Shown piece by piece: positions 1 to 6,336 of a DNA stretch of 11,397 nucleotides. Numbering within the stretch: the first letter of the stretch is position 1; each line of letters opens with the position of its first letter. The translations under genes and the position numbers were made by a program. Under the pieces are notes generated by a model. The model saw only the letters and a program-made list of their open reading frames with translations. It made no database searches and had not been told where the DNA came from. The stretch comes from an uncultured Asticcacaulis sp. (GTDB taxonomy: Bacteria > Pseudomonadota > Alphaproteobacteria > Caulobacterales > Caulobacteraceae). The stretch spans positions 1 through 11,397 of the forward strand of contig CAMLLA010000100.1 of the NCBI GenBank assembly GCA_946480525.1, written 5' to 3'.

Positions 1-1989
1 ATGGGCGCCGGCGCGTTCAACAGCGCCTTTACGACCACGAAGGATTCTTCGGGTAATGTTACGGCGGTCAGCGGCCCGAACATCAACGGCGCGGCGCCGA
101 CGGTCGCCTCCTATAACGCGCTGGCGGCGGCGAATGTGCCGTGCTGCTTCAACTGGGCCTATTTCGACCAGACGCGTGAACGCAAGGGGCTGAGCGCCGC
201 CGTTCAGTGGAAGCCCAGCGACGATGTCGAATTCGACCTGTCCGCCCTGCACATCGAAGGCGACTACACCAACTATAACCAATCCATGTACGCGGTTCCG
301 GTCTGGAACAGCAACAACGCCCAGAACTTTACCGTTGCCAACGGACTGATCAGCGGCGCCTACATTCCGGCAAAGGCTCCGGGCACGGGCTCGCTCACCC
401 AGTACGACGCCATCCTGCGCAGCACGGTCGTAAAGACCGACAGCCTGAACCTGGCCGGCAAGTGGAATGCGGGGGACTGGAAGATCAGCGGAAATGTCGG
501 CTGGACGCAGGCCACCGGCGGTAAAGAACCGGAACGCATGATCAGCTTCGATTTCAATTCGGGCTTCACATTCGGGTTCACGTCGGACAGCACCAACATC
601 AATTACGACACGGCGCCGACGACACCGAAAGCCCTGGCCCGCACACCGTCCACGACGCCGAGCACGATCAACGGCGTGACCGCGAACTATGTCCAGATGG
701 GCGGCATGGAGCGTAGCCGCACGACCGACAAGGAAACCTACGGGCAGATCGATTTCAAGCGCAGCCTGGAAGGGATTTTCGACACCGTCCTGTTCGGGGC
801 CAAGCTGACCAAGCACGAGAACTCGCTCGACGCCGAGGGCTGGGACTATTACGCCAACAAGACCCTGTACCTCAGCGATTTCGCTTCGGAAAACACGCCG
901 GCGGATCTCTGGGCCGACATGGGCGGCAGCGGCAACGCCATGCAGTACCTTGGGCTGACTGAGGCCGGCATCTTCGACGTCATCGACGCCAGCGTGACCC
1001 GGTACAACGGTCCGAAGTTCGGTATGGAGTTCACGGTCAAGGAAGATATCGCGGCCGCCTATTTGCAGGGCAACTTCCGTCAGGGCAACTGGCACGGAAA
1101 TATCGGCGGGCGCCTGGTCTCGACCGAAGACGTTTCCAACTACTGGGAAACGGCCGACGGCGGCGTCACCTATACGCCGATGACGGTGAAGCAGAAGCAG
1201 AACGCGTTCCTGCCGAATGTGAACATCGTCTATGATGCTTCCGAAAATGTCCTGCTGAAATTCGGCGCCGCCAAGGTGATCGCCCGTCCGCGCTACAGCC
1301 AGCTGGCCGGCACGGTCGAGCTGAACGACCGCACGCTGACCGGCGGTGGCGGGAATGCCAACCTCAAGCCCTATGAATCCGTGAACATCGAAGGCTCGGT
1401 GGAATGGTACGTCGGCAAGACCGGCCTGTTCGCGGCCGAATTCTTCCACCGCAAAATCAGTTCCTACGTCGTCCAGGACACGCAGGACAAGGTCTTCTTC
1501 AACCGGTTGACCGGCGCAAACGCGACCTATTCCTTCAGCTCACCGTTCAACGCCCAGGACGCCACCGTTACCGGCTTTGCCCTGCAGGCCCAGAAGGACA
1601 TCGCATACGGCTTTGGTATTATCGCGAACTATACCTTCGCCGATGCCGACACCGGAACGACGGCCTACAACATGCCGTACCTGTCGCGCGACAACATCAA
1701 CATCATCCCCTACTACGAGCAGGGGCCCTGGCAGGTCCGCCTGAGCTACAACTACCGTTCCCAGTACTTCACCGGTATCGGGCGCCGTAACTCGAAGGAC
1801 TTCACGGACTCCTACGAGCAGGTCGACCTGTCGGCGAGCTACAAGCTCAACGATCATCTGTCGATCTATGCGAACGGCCAGAACCTGCTGGATCAGACCT
1901 ACTACTCCTTCAGTTCATTCGCCGAGGCACCGACCGCCTTCTACAAGAACGGCCGCCGCTTCTTCATCGGCGTGAACTACAAGATGTAA
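1..1989 (+). CDS. TonB-dependent receptor, C-terminal part (5' end outside window)
   Basis: Outer-membrane beta-barrel receptor for TonB/ExbBD-energised uptake. The frame is open from base 1. The first codon happens to be ATG, but there is no signal peptide, TonB box or plug domain, and 662 residues is well short of the roughly 850-1000 usual for this group, so the start lies to the left. What is seen is barrel: alternating aromatic/polar strands such as GLSAAVQWKPSDDVEFDLSA, long loops, and a typical C-terminal end (YANGQNLLDQTYYS around residue 625, then GRRFFIGVNYKM). The style fits the Xanthomonas/Caulobacter TonB-receptor group (TIGR01782-like). The last residue is Met rather than the usual Phe/Tyr. 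A CC pair lies near residues 48-49. The gene converges on iolG and is followed by its own terminator. The substrate is unknown; inositol or an inositol derivative is only a guess from position. The family call is secure. Confidence 0.9.
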   Translation: MGAGAFNSAFTTTKDSSGNVTAVSGPNINGAAPTVASYNALAAANVPCCFNWAYFDQTRERKGLSAAVQWKPSDDVEFDLSALHIEGDYTNYNQSMYAVPVWNSNNAQNFTVANGLISGAYIPAKAPGTGSLTQYDAILRSTVVKTDSLNLAGKWNAGDWKISGNVGWTQATGGKEPERMISFDFNSGFTFGFTSDSTNINYDTAPTTPKALARTPSTTPSTINGVTANYVQMGGMERSRTTDKETYGQIDFKRSLEGIFDTVLFGAKLTKHENSLDAEGWDYYANKTLYLSDFASENTPADLWADMGGSGNAMQYLGLTEAGIFDVIDASVTRYNGPKFGMEFTVKEDIAAAYLQGNFRQGNWHGNIGGRLVSTEDVSNYWETADGGVTYTPMTVKQKQNAFLPNVNIVYDASENVLLKFGAAKVIARPRYSQLAGTVELNDRTLTGGGGNANLKPYESVNIEGSVEWYVGKTGLFAAEFFHRKISSYVVQDTQDKVFFNRLTGANATYSFSSPFNAQDATVTGFALQAQKDIAYGFGIIANYTFADADTGTTAYNMPYLSRDNINIIPYYEQGPWQVRLSYNYRSQYFTGIGRRNSKDFTDSYEQVDLSASYKLNDHLSIYANGQNLLDQTYYSFSSFAEAPTAFYKNGRRFFIGVNYKM

Positions 1990-1993
1990 CAGA

Positions 1994-2038
1994 GCATGCT
2001 CCGAAAAAGGGGACACCGGTTTTTCGGGCCAAGCATGC
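1994..2038. repeat. REP-like imperfect palindrome 1
   Basis: Starts 4 bases after the receptor stop codon. Outer arms GCATGC (1994-1999 and 2033-2038) enclose inner arms CCGAAAAA (2001-2008) and TTTTTCGG (2020-2027) around an 11-nt loop. It resembles the short intergenic palindromes with a CCGAAAA/TTTTCGG core that are common in alphaproteobacterial genomes (recalled, not searched). It shares the 9-mer CATGCTCCG with the next palindrome. Its place directly after the stop codon would also let it act as a 3'-end stabilising hairpin. Confidence 0.65.
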
Positions 2039-2052
2039 GACCACCAAGAAAT

Positions 2053-2094
2053 TTAGACCATGCTCCGTTTCGACGGAAACGGAGCATGGTCTAA
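2053..2094. repeat. Perfect 19-bp inverted repeat (REP-like palindrome 2)
   Basis: Arms of 19 bp (2053-2071 and 2076-2094) match perfectly around a 4-nt GACG loop. The arm begins TTAGACCATGCTCCG. No T-tract follows on either strand, so it is unlikely to be an intrinsic terminator. The arm contains CATGCTCCG, also present in palindrome 1 at 1995-2003, so the two are probably members of one repeat family or a composite element. Confidence 0.8.
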
Positions 2095-2119
2095 CATCCG
2101 TCCTGGACGGTGAGAGACG

Positions 2120-2165
2120 TTCGGCCGTTCGCATCAATTGATGCGAACGGCCGAATGTTTTTTAG
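2120..2165 (+). terminator. Rho-independent terminator of the TonB receptor gene
   Basis: A 36-bp perfect palindrome (2120-2155, arms starting TTCGGCCGTTCGCATC and centred on CAATTG) is followed at 2156-2163 by TGTTTTTT. This gives a 16-bp stem with an AATT loop and a U-run on the plus strand only, so it serves the receptor transcript. The distance from the receptor stop is about 130 nt, with two REP-like palindromes in between. Confidence 0.85.
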
Positions 2166-2166
2166 A

Positions 2167-2210
2167 GCGATATGGCAAGAAGTGTAAGCTGCTTCTGCCT
2201 TAAATATCGC
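2167..2210. repeat. Imperfect inverted repeat between the two terminators
   Basis: GCGATAT (2167-2173) pairs with ATATCGC (2204-2210). Inside, GGCAAGAAG (2174-2182) pairs with CTTCTGCC (2192-2199) with a one-base bulge, and a TTAA bulge sits on the right side. It may be an independent REP-like unit or the left half of a composite element with the 2226-2266 hairpin. No T-run follows it on the plus strand; the A-rich stretch at 2212-2223 belongs to the next hairpin. Confidence 0.5.
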
Positions 2211-2213
2211 GAC

Positions 2214-2266
2214 AAAACAAAAACTTAGATCGGAATGATGATTCCACTTAAAATCATTCCGATCTA
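2214..2266 (-). terminator. Terminator of iolG (REP-like hairpin plus T-tract)
   Basis: Perfect 14-bp arms TAGATCGGAATGAT (2226-2239) and ATCATTCCGATCTA (2253-2266) surround a 13-nt loop. On the minus strand the hairpin is followed by AAGTTTTTGTTTT (2214-2226). It begins 17 nt after the iolG stop codon, so termination of iolG is the natural reading. The sequence also looks like a widespread alphaproteobacterial intergenic repeat (GGAATGATTTTAAGTGGAAT-like, recalled). The terminator may therefore be a recruited repeat. Confidence 0.75.
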
Positions 2267-2283
2267 GGGGAGGCGGGGCGACC

Positions 2284-3267
2284 TTACAGTCTGACCGCTT
2301 GTCCGGTGGCGACCGACTGCGCGGCGGCTTCGGCCAGTTCCAGCGCCTTGACGGCGTCGTCGAAACCCACCAGCGGCCTGGCCTCGCCTGCCATGATGGC
2401 CGCGAAATGTTCGATCTCCGCACGATAGGCCGCGGCATAGCGATCGAGGAAGAAGTTCTGGAAGGCGTCCAGCACCGGGCCATTCGCCCCCCAGTGCGAT
2501 ACGGTCGATTCCAGCACATTGTCGGCCTTCAGCAGGCCATGGGCGCCATAGGCCTCGATGCGCTGATCGTAGCCATAGCCCGAGCGCCGCGAATTGCTGA
2601 TGACGCAGATCCGTCCCGAAGCCGTCTTCAGCGTCGTCTTGGCCGTGTCAATATCGCCGGCCTCGCCGATGGCCGGATCGACCAGGCACGATGCGCCGGC
2701 AAACACTTCGGTGATCTCTTCGCCCAGCAGGAAGCGCGCCATGTCGAAATCGTGGATCGCCATGTCCTTGAACAGGCCGCCCGAGACCTTGACATAGGAG
2801 ATCGGCGGCGGCGCCGGGTCGTGGCTGATGATCAGCAGGCTTTCCAGCGTCCCGATCCGTCCGGCATCCAGCTGACGCTTCAATGCGCCGAAATGGGTGT
2901 CGAAACGGCGGTTAAAGCCCAGCAGCAGCGGCCGGTCGCCGCCCAGCTGTCCCGCGGCGGCACGCGCCGTGGCCAGGTCCTGGTCGATCGGTTTTTCGCA
3001 CAGCACCGCCTTGCCGGTGGCGATGGCTTTCAGCGTCTGGTCGAGGTGCTGGTCGGTCGGGGAGGCGACGACGATCCCGTGGATCGACGGGTCTGCCATG
3101 ACGGCGTCGAAGGTGGAGACCTCCGAACCCGTCTCAGCGGCCAGGACGGCCGCGCTGTCCCCGACCGGATCGACGACGGCCTTTAGCCTGAGGCGCGGGT
3201 GGGCCGCAACGTTTTTGGCGTGGATACGGCCGATGCGGCCGGCGCCGATAACGGCAAGGTTAAACAT
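2284..3267 (-). CDS. iolG: myo-inositol 2-dehydrogenase
   Basis: Cytosolic NAD-dependent Gfo/Idh/MocA oxidoreductase that oxidises myo-inositol to 2-keto-myo-inositol, the entry step of the pathway. An N-terminal Rossmann fold has GAGRIGRIHA at residues 8-17. EKPI at 91-94 supplies Lys92, GFNRRFD is at 117-123, and FKDMAIHDFDM supplies Asp168 and His172. Lys92, Asp168 and His172 correspond in order and spacing to the catalytic Lys/Asp/His of known IolG. The length of 327 aa is normal. Start choice: an in-frame ATG lies three codons upstream (3276), but the only Shine-Dalgarno-like sequence, AGGA, overlaps it. From ATG 3267 the AGGA is 8 nt upstream, the ideal spacing. The gene is divergent from iolR and separate from the iolCDEB operon, with its own terminator. 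A related sugar or inositol-isomer dehydrogenase is the only real alternative. Confidence 0.92.
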   Translation of the reverse strand: MFNLAVIGAGRIGRIHAKNVAAHPRLRLKAVVDPVGDSAAVLAAETGSEVSTFDAVMADPSIHGIVVASPTDQHLDQTLKAIATGKAVLCEKPIDQDLATARAAAGQLGGDRPLLLGFNRRFDTHFGALKRQLDAGRIGTLESLLIISHDPAPPPISYVKVSGGLFKDMAIHDFDMARFLLGEEITEVFAGASCLVDPAIGEAGDIDTAKTTLKTASGRICVISNSRRSGYGYDQRIEAYGAHGLLKADNVLESTVSHWGANGPVLDAFQNFFLDRYAAAYRAEIEHFAAIMAGEARPLVGFDDAVKALELAEAAAQSVATGQAVRL

Positions 3268-3293
3268 GTTTTTCATCCTGCGCGAAATATTTA

Positions 3294-3307
3294 TTCCATT
3301 TTTAGAA
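3294..3307. promoter_or_regulatory. Candidate IolR site near the iolG start (TTCC-N6-AGAA)
   Basis: TTCC at 3294-3297 and AGAA at 3304-3307 are separated by ATTTTT. The site is 26 nt upstream of the preferred iolG start, in the 5' leader or core promoter. It uses the same half-sites and 6-nt spacing as the sites at 3360 and 4341, but with the half-sites in the opposite arrangement (read on the minus strand TTCT-N6-GGAA). Assignment to IolR is inference from motif sharing. Confidence 0.4.
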
Positions 3308-3359
3308 TGATGACGGTAATATCAAGCCGAAATCATTCCGCAATCGGTGTTTCGGGTTT

Positions 3360-3373
3360 GGAACAAAAATTCT
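3360..3373. promoter_or_regulatory. Candidate IolR operator in the iolG/iolR divergent region (GGAA-N6-TTCT)
   Basis: GGAA (3360-3363), CAAAAA, TTCT (3370-3373). Read on the minus strand this is AGAA-N6-TTCC, the same layout as the site in front of iolC (4341-4354). It lies 58 nt upstream of iolR and 92 nt upstream of iolG, where one site could control both genes, including iolR autoregulation. I cannot place convincing -35/-10 boxes for either gene in 3268-3431. Confidence 0.5.
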
Positions 3374-3431
3374 ACCGACTGTCAACGTGGAATGCTAGCC
3401 GGGCCTGACAATAGGGGACGCGAGACCAAAA

Positions 3432-4298
3432 ATGGCCAACGAACACGCCGATTCCGAGGCGACGAACCTCAATCCACCACAGACGGTCGAAGCGCTGCGC
3501 GCCGAAATCATGCGCCAGTACGACATGGCGTCGCGCCGCATGAAGCAGGTGGCCAGTTTCGTCCTGGACAAGCCTGAGGACGTCGCCTTCGAGACCCTGG
3601 CGATCGTCGCCGACCGCGCGGGTGTCCAGCCTTCGACCATTGTCCGTTTCGCGAAGACGCTCGGCTATCCCGGCGCCTCGCAGATGCAGAAGGTGATCCG
3701 TGATGAAATGCTGGCCAGTCACATCACCCTGGCCTATGGCGAGCGCGCGCGTCAGTTCAACGAGGCGGGTGGCGGCGAAGAAGCCGCCGACACCATTCTG
3801 GATGAATATGTCGAAGCCGATATCCTGGCGCTCAACCACCTGCGTCAGTCGGTGACCTCGGCCCAGATCACCGAGGCGGTCGACGCCATGGTCAAGGCGC
3901 GCACCATCTATATCGCCGGGTTCCGCCGTGCGTTTCCCGTCGCCTCCTACCTGGCCTACGCCCTGCAACGCGCCGGCAAGCGCATCTCCTTCATCGATGG
4001 CGCCGGCGGCCTGTGGAGCAACCAGGCACGCGGTATCGGCGCGGACGACCTTTTGATCGCCATCAGTTTCCGGCCCTATGCCGAAGAAACCGTCAAGTGC
4101 CACGCCCTGGCTCTTGAGCAGGGCGCGACCGTTCTTGCCATTACGGATTCCAATGTGTCGCCCCTGGTCAAGGGCGCGGCGCAGGCGCTGCTGCTGCGCG
4201 AAGCGGAGGTGCGTTCCTTCCGTTCCCTGACCTCGCCCCTTTGCCTGGCCCAGAGTCTGGTTATCGCCTACGCCTTCGCCACCCAGGACGAAGAATAA
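3432..4298 (+). CDS. iolR: RpiR/MurR-family transcriptional regulator, probable inositol repressor
   Basis: Predicted cytosolic DNA-binding regulator of the iol genes. The N-terminal part (residues about 20-95) is the RpiR helix-turn-helix domain, with the recognition region TLAIVADRAGVQPSTIVRFA around 55-74 followed by KTLGYPG. Residues about 145-280 form a SIS sugar-phosphate-binding domain, including ARTIYIAGF, DLLIAISF and GATVLAITD. The likely ligand is a phosphorylated pathway intermediate from IolC. The length of 288 aa is typical. RpiR-type repressors of inositol genes are described in Caulobacter and Sinorhizobium; Bacillus uses an unrelated DeoR-type IolR. Context supports the role: divergent to iolG and directly before iolCDEB, with shared GGAA/TTCC motifs at both promoters. 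The start is the first good ATG; a weak AGGGGA lies 13 nt upstream. The family is certain, the gene name is inferred. Confidence 0.88.
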   Translation: MANEHADSEATNLNPPQTVEALRAEIMRQYDMASRRMKQVASFVLDKPEDVAFETLAIVADRAGVQPSTIVRFAKTLGYPGASQMQKVIRDEMLASHITLAYGERARQFNEAGGGEEAADTILDEYVEADILALNHLRQSVTSAQITEAVDAMVKARTIYIAGFRRAFPVASYLAYALQRAGKRISFIDGAGGLWSNQARGIGADDLLIAISFRPYAEETVKCHALALEQGATVLAITDSNVSPLVKGAAQALLLREAEVRSFRSLTSPLCLAQSLVIAYAFATQDEE

Positions 4299-4321
4299 AA
4301 ATCTACCGTATGAAATGATAA

Positions 4322-4350
4322 TTGCATTTTTTAAAATAGAAGAATAAAAA
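4322..4350 (+). promoter_or_regulatory. Candidate iolCDEB promoter
   Basis: TTGCAT (4322-4327), a 17-nt spacer, then TAAAAA (4345-4350) in an AT-rich stretch. It lies 24 nt after the iolR stop and 42 nt before the preferred iolC start. The -35 is good and the -10 is weak. The candidate IolR site overlaps the -10 box, as expected for repression by promoter occlusion. A short GCGCC/GGCGC hairpin (4361-4374) follows in the leader. Confidence 0.5.
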
Positions 4351-4354
4351 TTCC
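4341..4354. promoter_or_regulatory. Candidate IolR operator at the iolC promoter (AGAA-N6-TTCC)
   Basis: AGAA (4341-4344), TAAAAA, TTCC (4351-4354). Half-sites, spacing and orientation are the same as the minus-strand reading of 3360-3373. It overlaps the proposed -10 hexamer. GGAA-type operators have been reported for alphaproteobacterial IolR, but I do not recall the exact consensus well enough to score the match. Confidence 0.5.
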
Positions 4355-4379
4355 AATGAGGCGCCAGAGGGCGCTCCAT

Positions 4380-4384
4380 GGAGG
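4380..4384 (+). promoter_or_regulatory. Ribosome binding site that fixes the iolC start
   Basis: GGAGG lies 8 nt before ATG 4393. It is inside the codons that follow the in-frame ATG at 4378, so 4378 cannot use it. No comparable Shine-Dalgarno sequence precedes 4378 (CAGAGGGCGCTCC). Confidence 0.75.
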
Positions 4385-4392
4385 ATTCGCGT

Positions 4393-6336
4393 ATGGACGC
4401 TCTCAATGCCGGCGGGCTGGATGTCATCACACTGGGGCGATCCAGTGTTGACCTGTACGGACAGCAGATCGGCAGCCGTCTTGAGGATATGTCGTCCTTC
4501 GCCAAATATGTCGGCGGCAGTCCGACCAATACCGCCATCGGCGCGGCGCGCCTGGGGCTGAAGTCGGGGCTGATCACGCGGGTCGGCGCTGACCATATGG
4601 GACGTTTCATCGTCGAGGCCCTGCGCCGCGAAGGGGTCGATACCCATGGCGTCGTTACCGATCCTGCGCGTCTGACGGCTCTGGTCCTGCTCGGCATTGT
4701 CGACAAGGAAACCTTCCCGCTTATCTTCTATCGCGAAAACTGCGCCGACATGGCCATCGATATCGCCGATATCGATCCGGCCTGGCTTTCGTCCGCCCGC
4801 GCCCTGGTCATCGACGGCACCCACCTGTCCCAGCCTGGTGTCTTCGCCGCCAGCCTTGACGCCGTGCGCCAGGTCAGGGCCGCCGGCGGCCGGATCGCCT
4901 TCGACATCGATTACCGTCCGGTGCTCTGGGGGCTGACCTCCCGCGACATGGGTGAGCAGCGCTACGTCGCCGACAGCGAAGTCACCGAGCGCCTGTCGGC
5001 GGTGACGCCCCTGTGCGACCTGATCATCGGCACCGAGGAAGAAATCCGCATTCTCGGCGGCAATGAAGACGTCGTTCTTGCGCTGAAAGCCATTCGCGCC
5101 GCGACTGACGCCGTGCTGGTGTGCAAGCTGGGCGCCGATGGCTGCGCCATTTTCGACGGCGCCGTGCCTGATCGCATAAATGAAGGCCTCGTCGTCCCCG
5201 GTTTCGCCATCGAGGTCATGAACGTGCTGGGCGCGGGCGATGCCTTCTCCGCCGGTTTCCTGCGTGGCTGGCTGGGGGGGGAGGATCTCTACACCTGCGG
5301 GCGCTGGGCCAATGCCTGTGGCGCGCTGGTCGTGACCCGCCATTCCTGCGCCCCCGCCATGCCGACCTTCGAGGAATTGCAGGCCTTCATGGCGGTCCAG
5401 CATCCGATGTCGCCCGACGATCAGGCGCATCTCGATCACCTGCACTGGTCCTATACGCGCCATCGCGATTACGACGCCCTGATGATCCTGGCCATGGATC
5501 ACCGTTTCCAGTTCGAGGAGATGGCGGCCGACCTCGGCGCCGACATGGGGCGCATTTCGGCCTTCAAGCGCCTGGCCCTGCGCGCCGTCGACAGCCTGGC
5601 CAATGGCAGCGCCGCCTTCGGCGTGTTGCTGGACGGCCGCTACGGCGCCGATGCGCTCAGCGAAGCCGGCCATACTACCTACTGGATCGGCCGCCCGGTC
5701 GAGGTCCCCAAGTCGCGGCCATTGGAATTCGAGACCGGCGCGGACGTCGGGCTGGAGCTCAATACCTGGCCGGCCAACCAGGTCGTGAAGTGCCTGGTCC
5801 TGTACCATCCCGACGACGAGGAAGCCCTGCGCGCCGAGCAGGAACGCCAGCTGCTCATACTGTTCGACGCCTGCCGCAAGTCCGGCCACGAACTGCTGCT
5901 GGAACTGATCCTGCCGCCTGGCATGCCTGCCGACAAGACCACGCGCGCCCGGGGAATGCAGCGGCTTTATGACCTGGGCATCAAGCCCGACTGGTGGAAG
6001 CTGGAACCGGTCATCGACCCGTGCGTATGGGAAAACATCGACGCCGCCATTGCCGCAAACGACCCGCTGTGCCGTGGCGTCGTGGTGCTGGGCCTGTCGG
6101 CGCCGGAAGACGAGCTGTTGCGCGCTTTCGAGGTTGCCGCACGCTTCGAATGCGTAAAAGGATTTGCCATCGGCCGCACCATCTTCCACGATGTCGCCGC
6201 CCGGTGGCTGAAGGGCGAGATGGACGATGCCGGCGCGGTCGACGCCATGGCGGCAAAGTTGTCGCGCCTCGTCACCGCCTGGCGTGACATGCGCCGCCGT
6301 CCGGCGCGCGGTGCCCTGAAGGAACACGTGGCGTGA
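4393..6336 (+). CDS. iolC: 5-dehydro-2-deoxygluconokinase fused to DUF2090 aldolase-like domain
   Basis: Bifunctional cytosolic enzyme. Residues about 9-330 are a PfkB/ribokinase-type kinase that phosphorylates 5-dehydro-2-deoxy-gluconate: DVITLGRSSVDLYG at 10-23, the glycine motif GGSPTN at 41-46, and GAGDAF at 280-285 with catalytic Asp283. Residues about 337-635 are DUF2090, found attached to IolC in many proteobacteria and annotated as the 5-dehydro-2-deoxyphosphogluconate aldolase, which gives DHAP and malonate semialdehyde. Visible marks are LAMDHRFQFEE near its start and FAIGRTIFHD near its end. The length of 647 aa fits the fused form. The start is 4393 because GGAGG lies 8 nt before it; the upstream ATG at 4378 has no ribosome site. 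It is first in iolCDEB and overlaps iolD by 4 nt (GTGA). The kinase assignment is very secure. The aldolase activity is family knowledge, not shown here. Confidence 0.95.
   Translation: MDALNAGGLDVITLGRSSVDLYGQQIGSRLEDMSSFAKYVGGSPTNTAIGAARLGLKSGLITRVGADHMGRFIVEALRREGVDTHGVVTDPARLTALVLLGIVDKETFPLIFYRENCADMAIDIADIDPAWLSSARALVIDGTHLSQPGVFAASLDAVRQVRAAGGRIAFDIDYRPVLWGLTSRDMGEQRYVADSEVTERLSAVTPLCDLIIGTEEEIRILGGNEDVVLALKAIRAATDAVLVCKLGADGCAIFDGAVPDRINEGLVVPGFAIEVMNVLGAGDAFSAGFLRGWLGGEDLYTCGRWANACGALVVTRHSCAPAMPTFEELQAFMAVQHPMSPDDQAHLDHLHWSYTRHRDYDALMILAMDHRFQFEEMAADLGADMGRISAFKRLALRAVDSLANGSAAFGVLLDGRYGADALSEAGHTTYWIGRPVEVPKSRPLEFETGADVGLELNTWPANQVVKCLVLYHPDDEEALRAEQERQLLILFDACRKSGHELLLELILPPGMPADKTTRARGMQRLYDLGIKPDWWKLEPVIDPCVWENIDAAIAANDPLCRGVVVLGLSAPEDELLRAFEVAARFECVKGFAIGRTIFHDVAARWLKGEMDDAGAVDAMAAKLSRLVTAWRDMRRRPARGALKEHVA

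Noticed and set aside
1..3. ATG at base 1 as the true start of the receptor gene
   Set aside because: No signal peptide, TonB box or plug domain follows; the protein begins within the barrel, so the ATG is most likely an internal Met codon at the window edge.
2053..2094. 19-bp perfect inverted repeat as a second terminator
   Set aside because: No T-run on either strand directly after the stem; better treated as a REP-like repeat.
2120..2155. 36-bp perfect palindrome as a regulator operator
   Set aside because: It lies between convergent genes with no promoter nearby and is followed by a T-run, so a terminator explains it.
1990..2283. CRISPR array or insertion-sequence ends in the palindrome cluster
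   Set aside because: The palindromes differ in sequence and spacing, there are no regular spacers, no transposase frame and no target duplication.
3372..4706. 444-codon minus-strand frame across iolR and the iolC promoter
   Set aside because: It spans an AT-rich promoter gap and two strongly supported genes on the other strand; the translated text resembles no family.
4303..6327. 674-codon open frame antisense to iolC
   Set aside because: It mirrors iolC across its full length. Its composition is the low-complexity mix rich in G, A, R, Q and H typical of the reverse frame of GC-rich genes, with no recognisable domain. iolC has clear family motifs.
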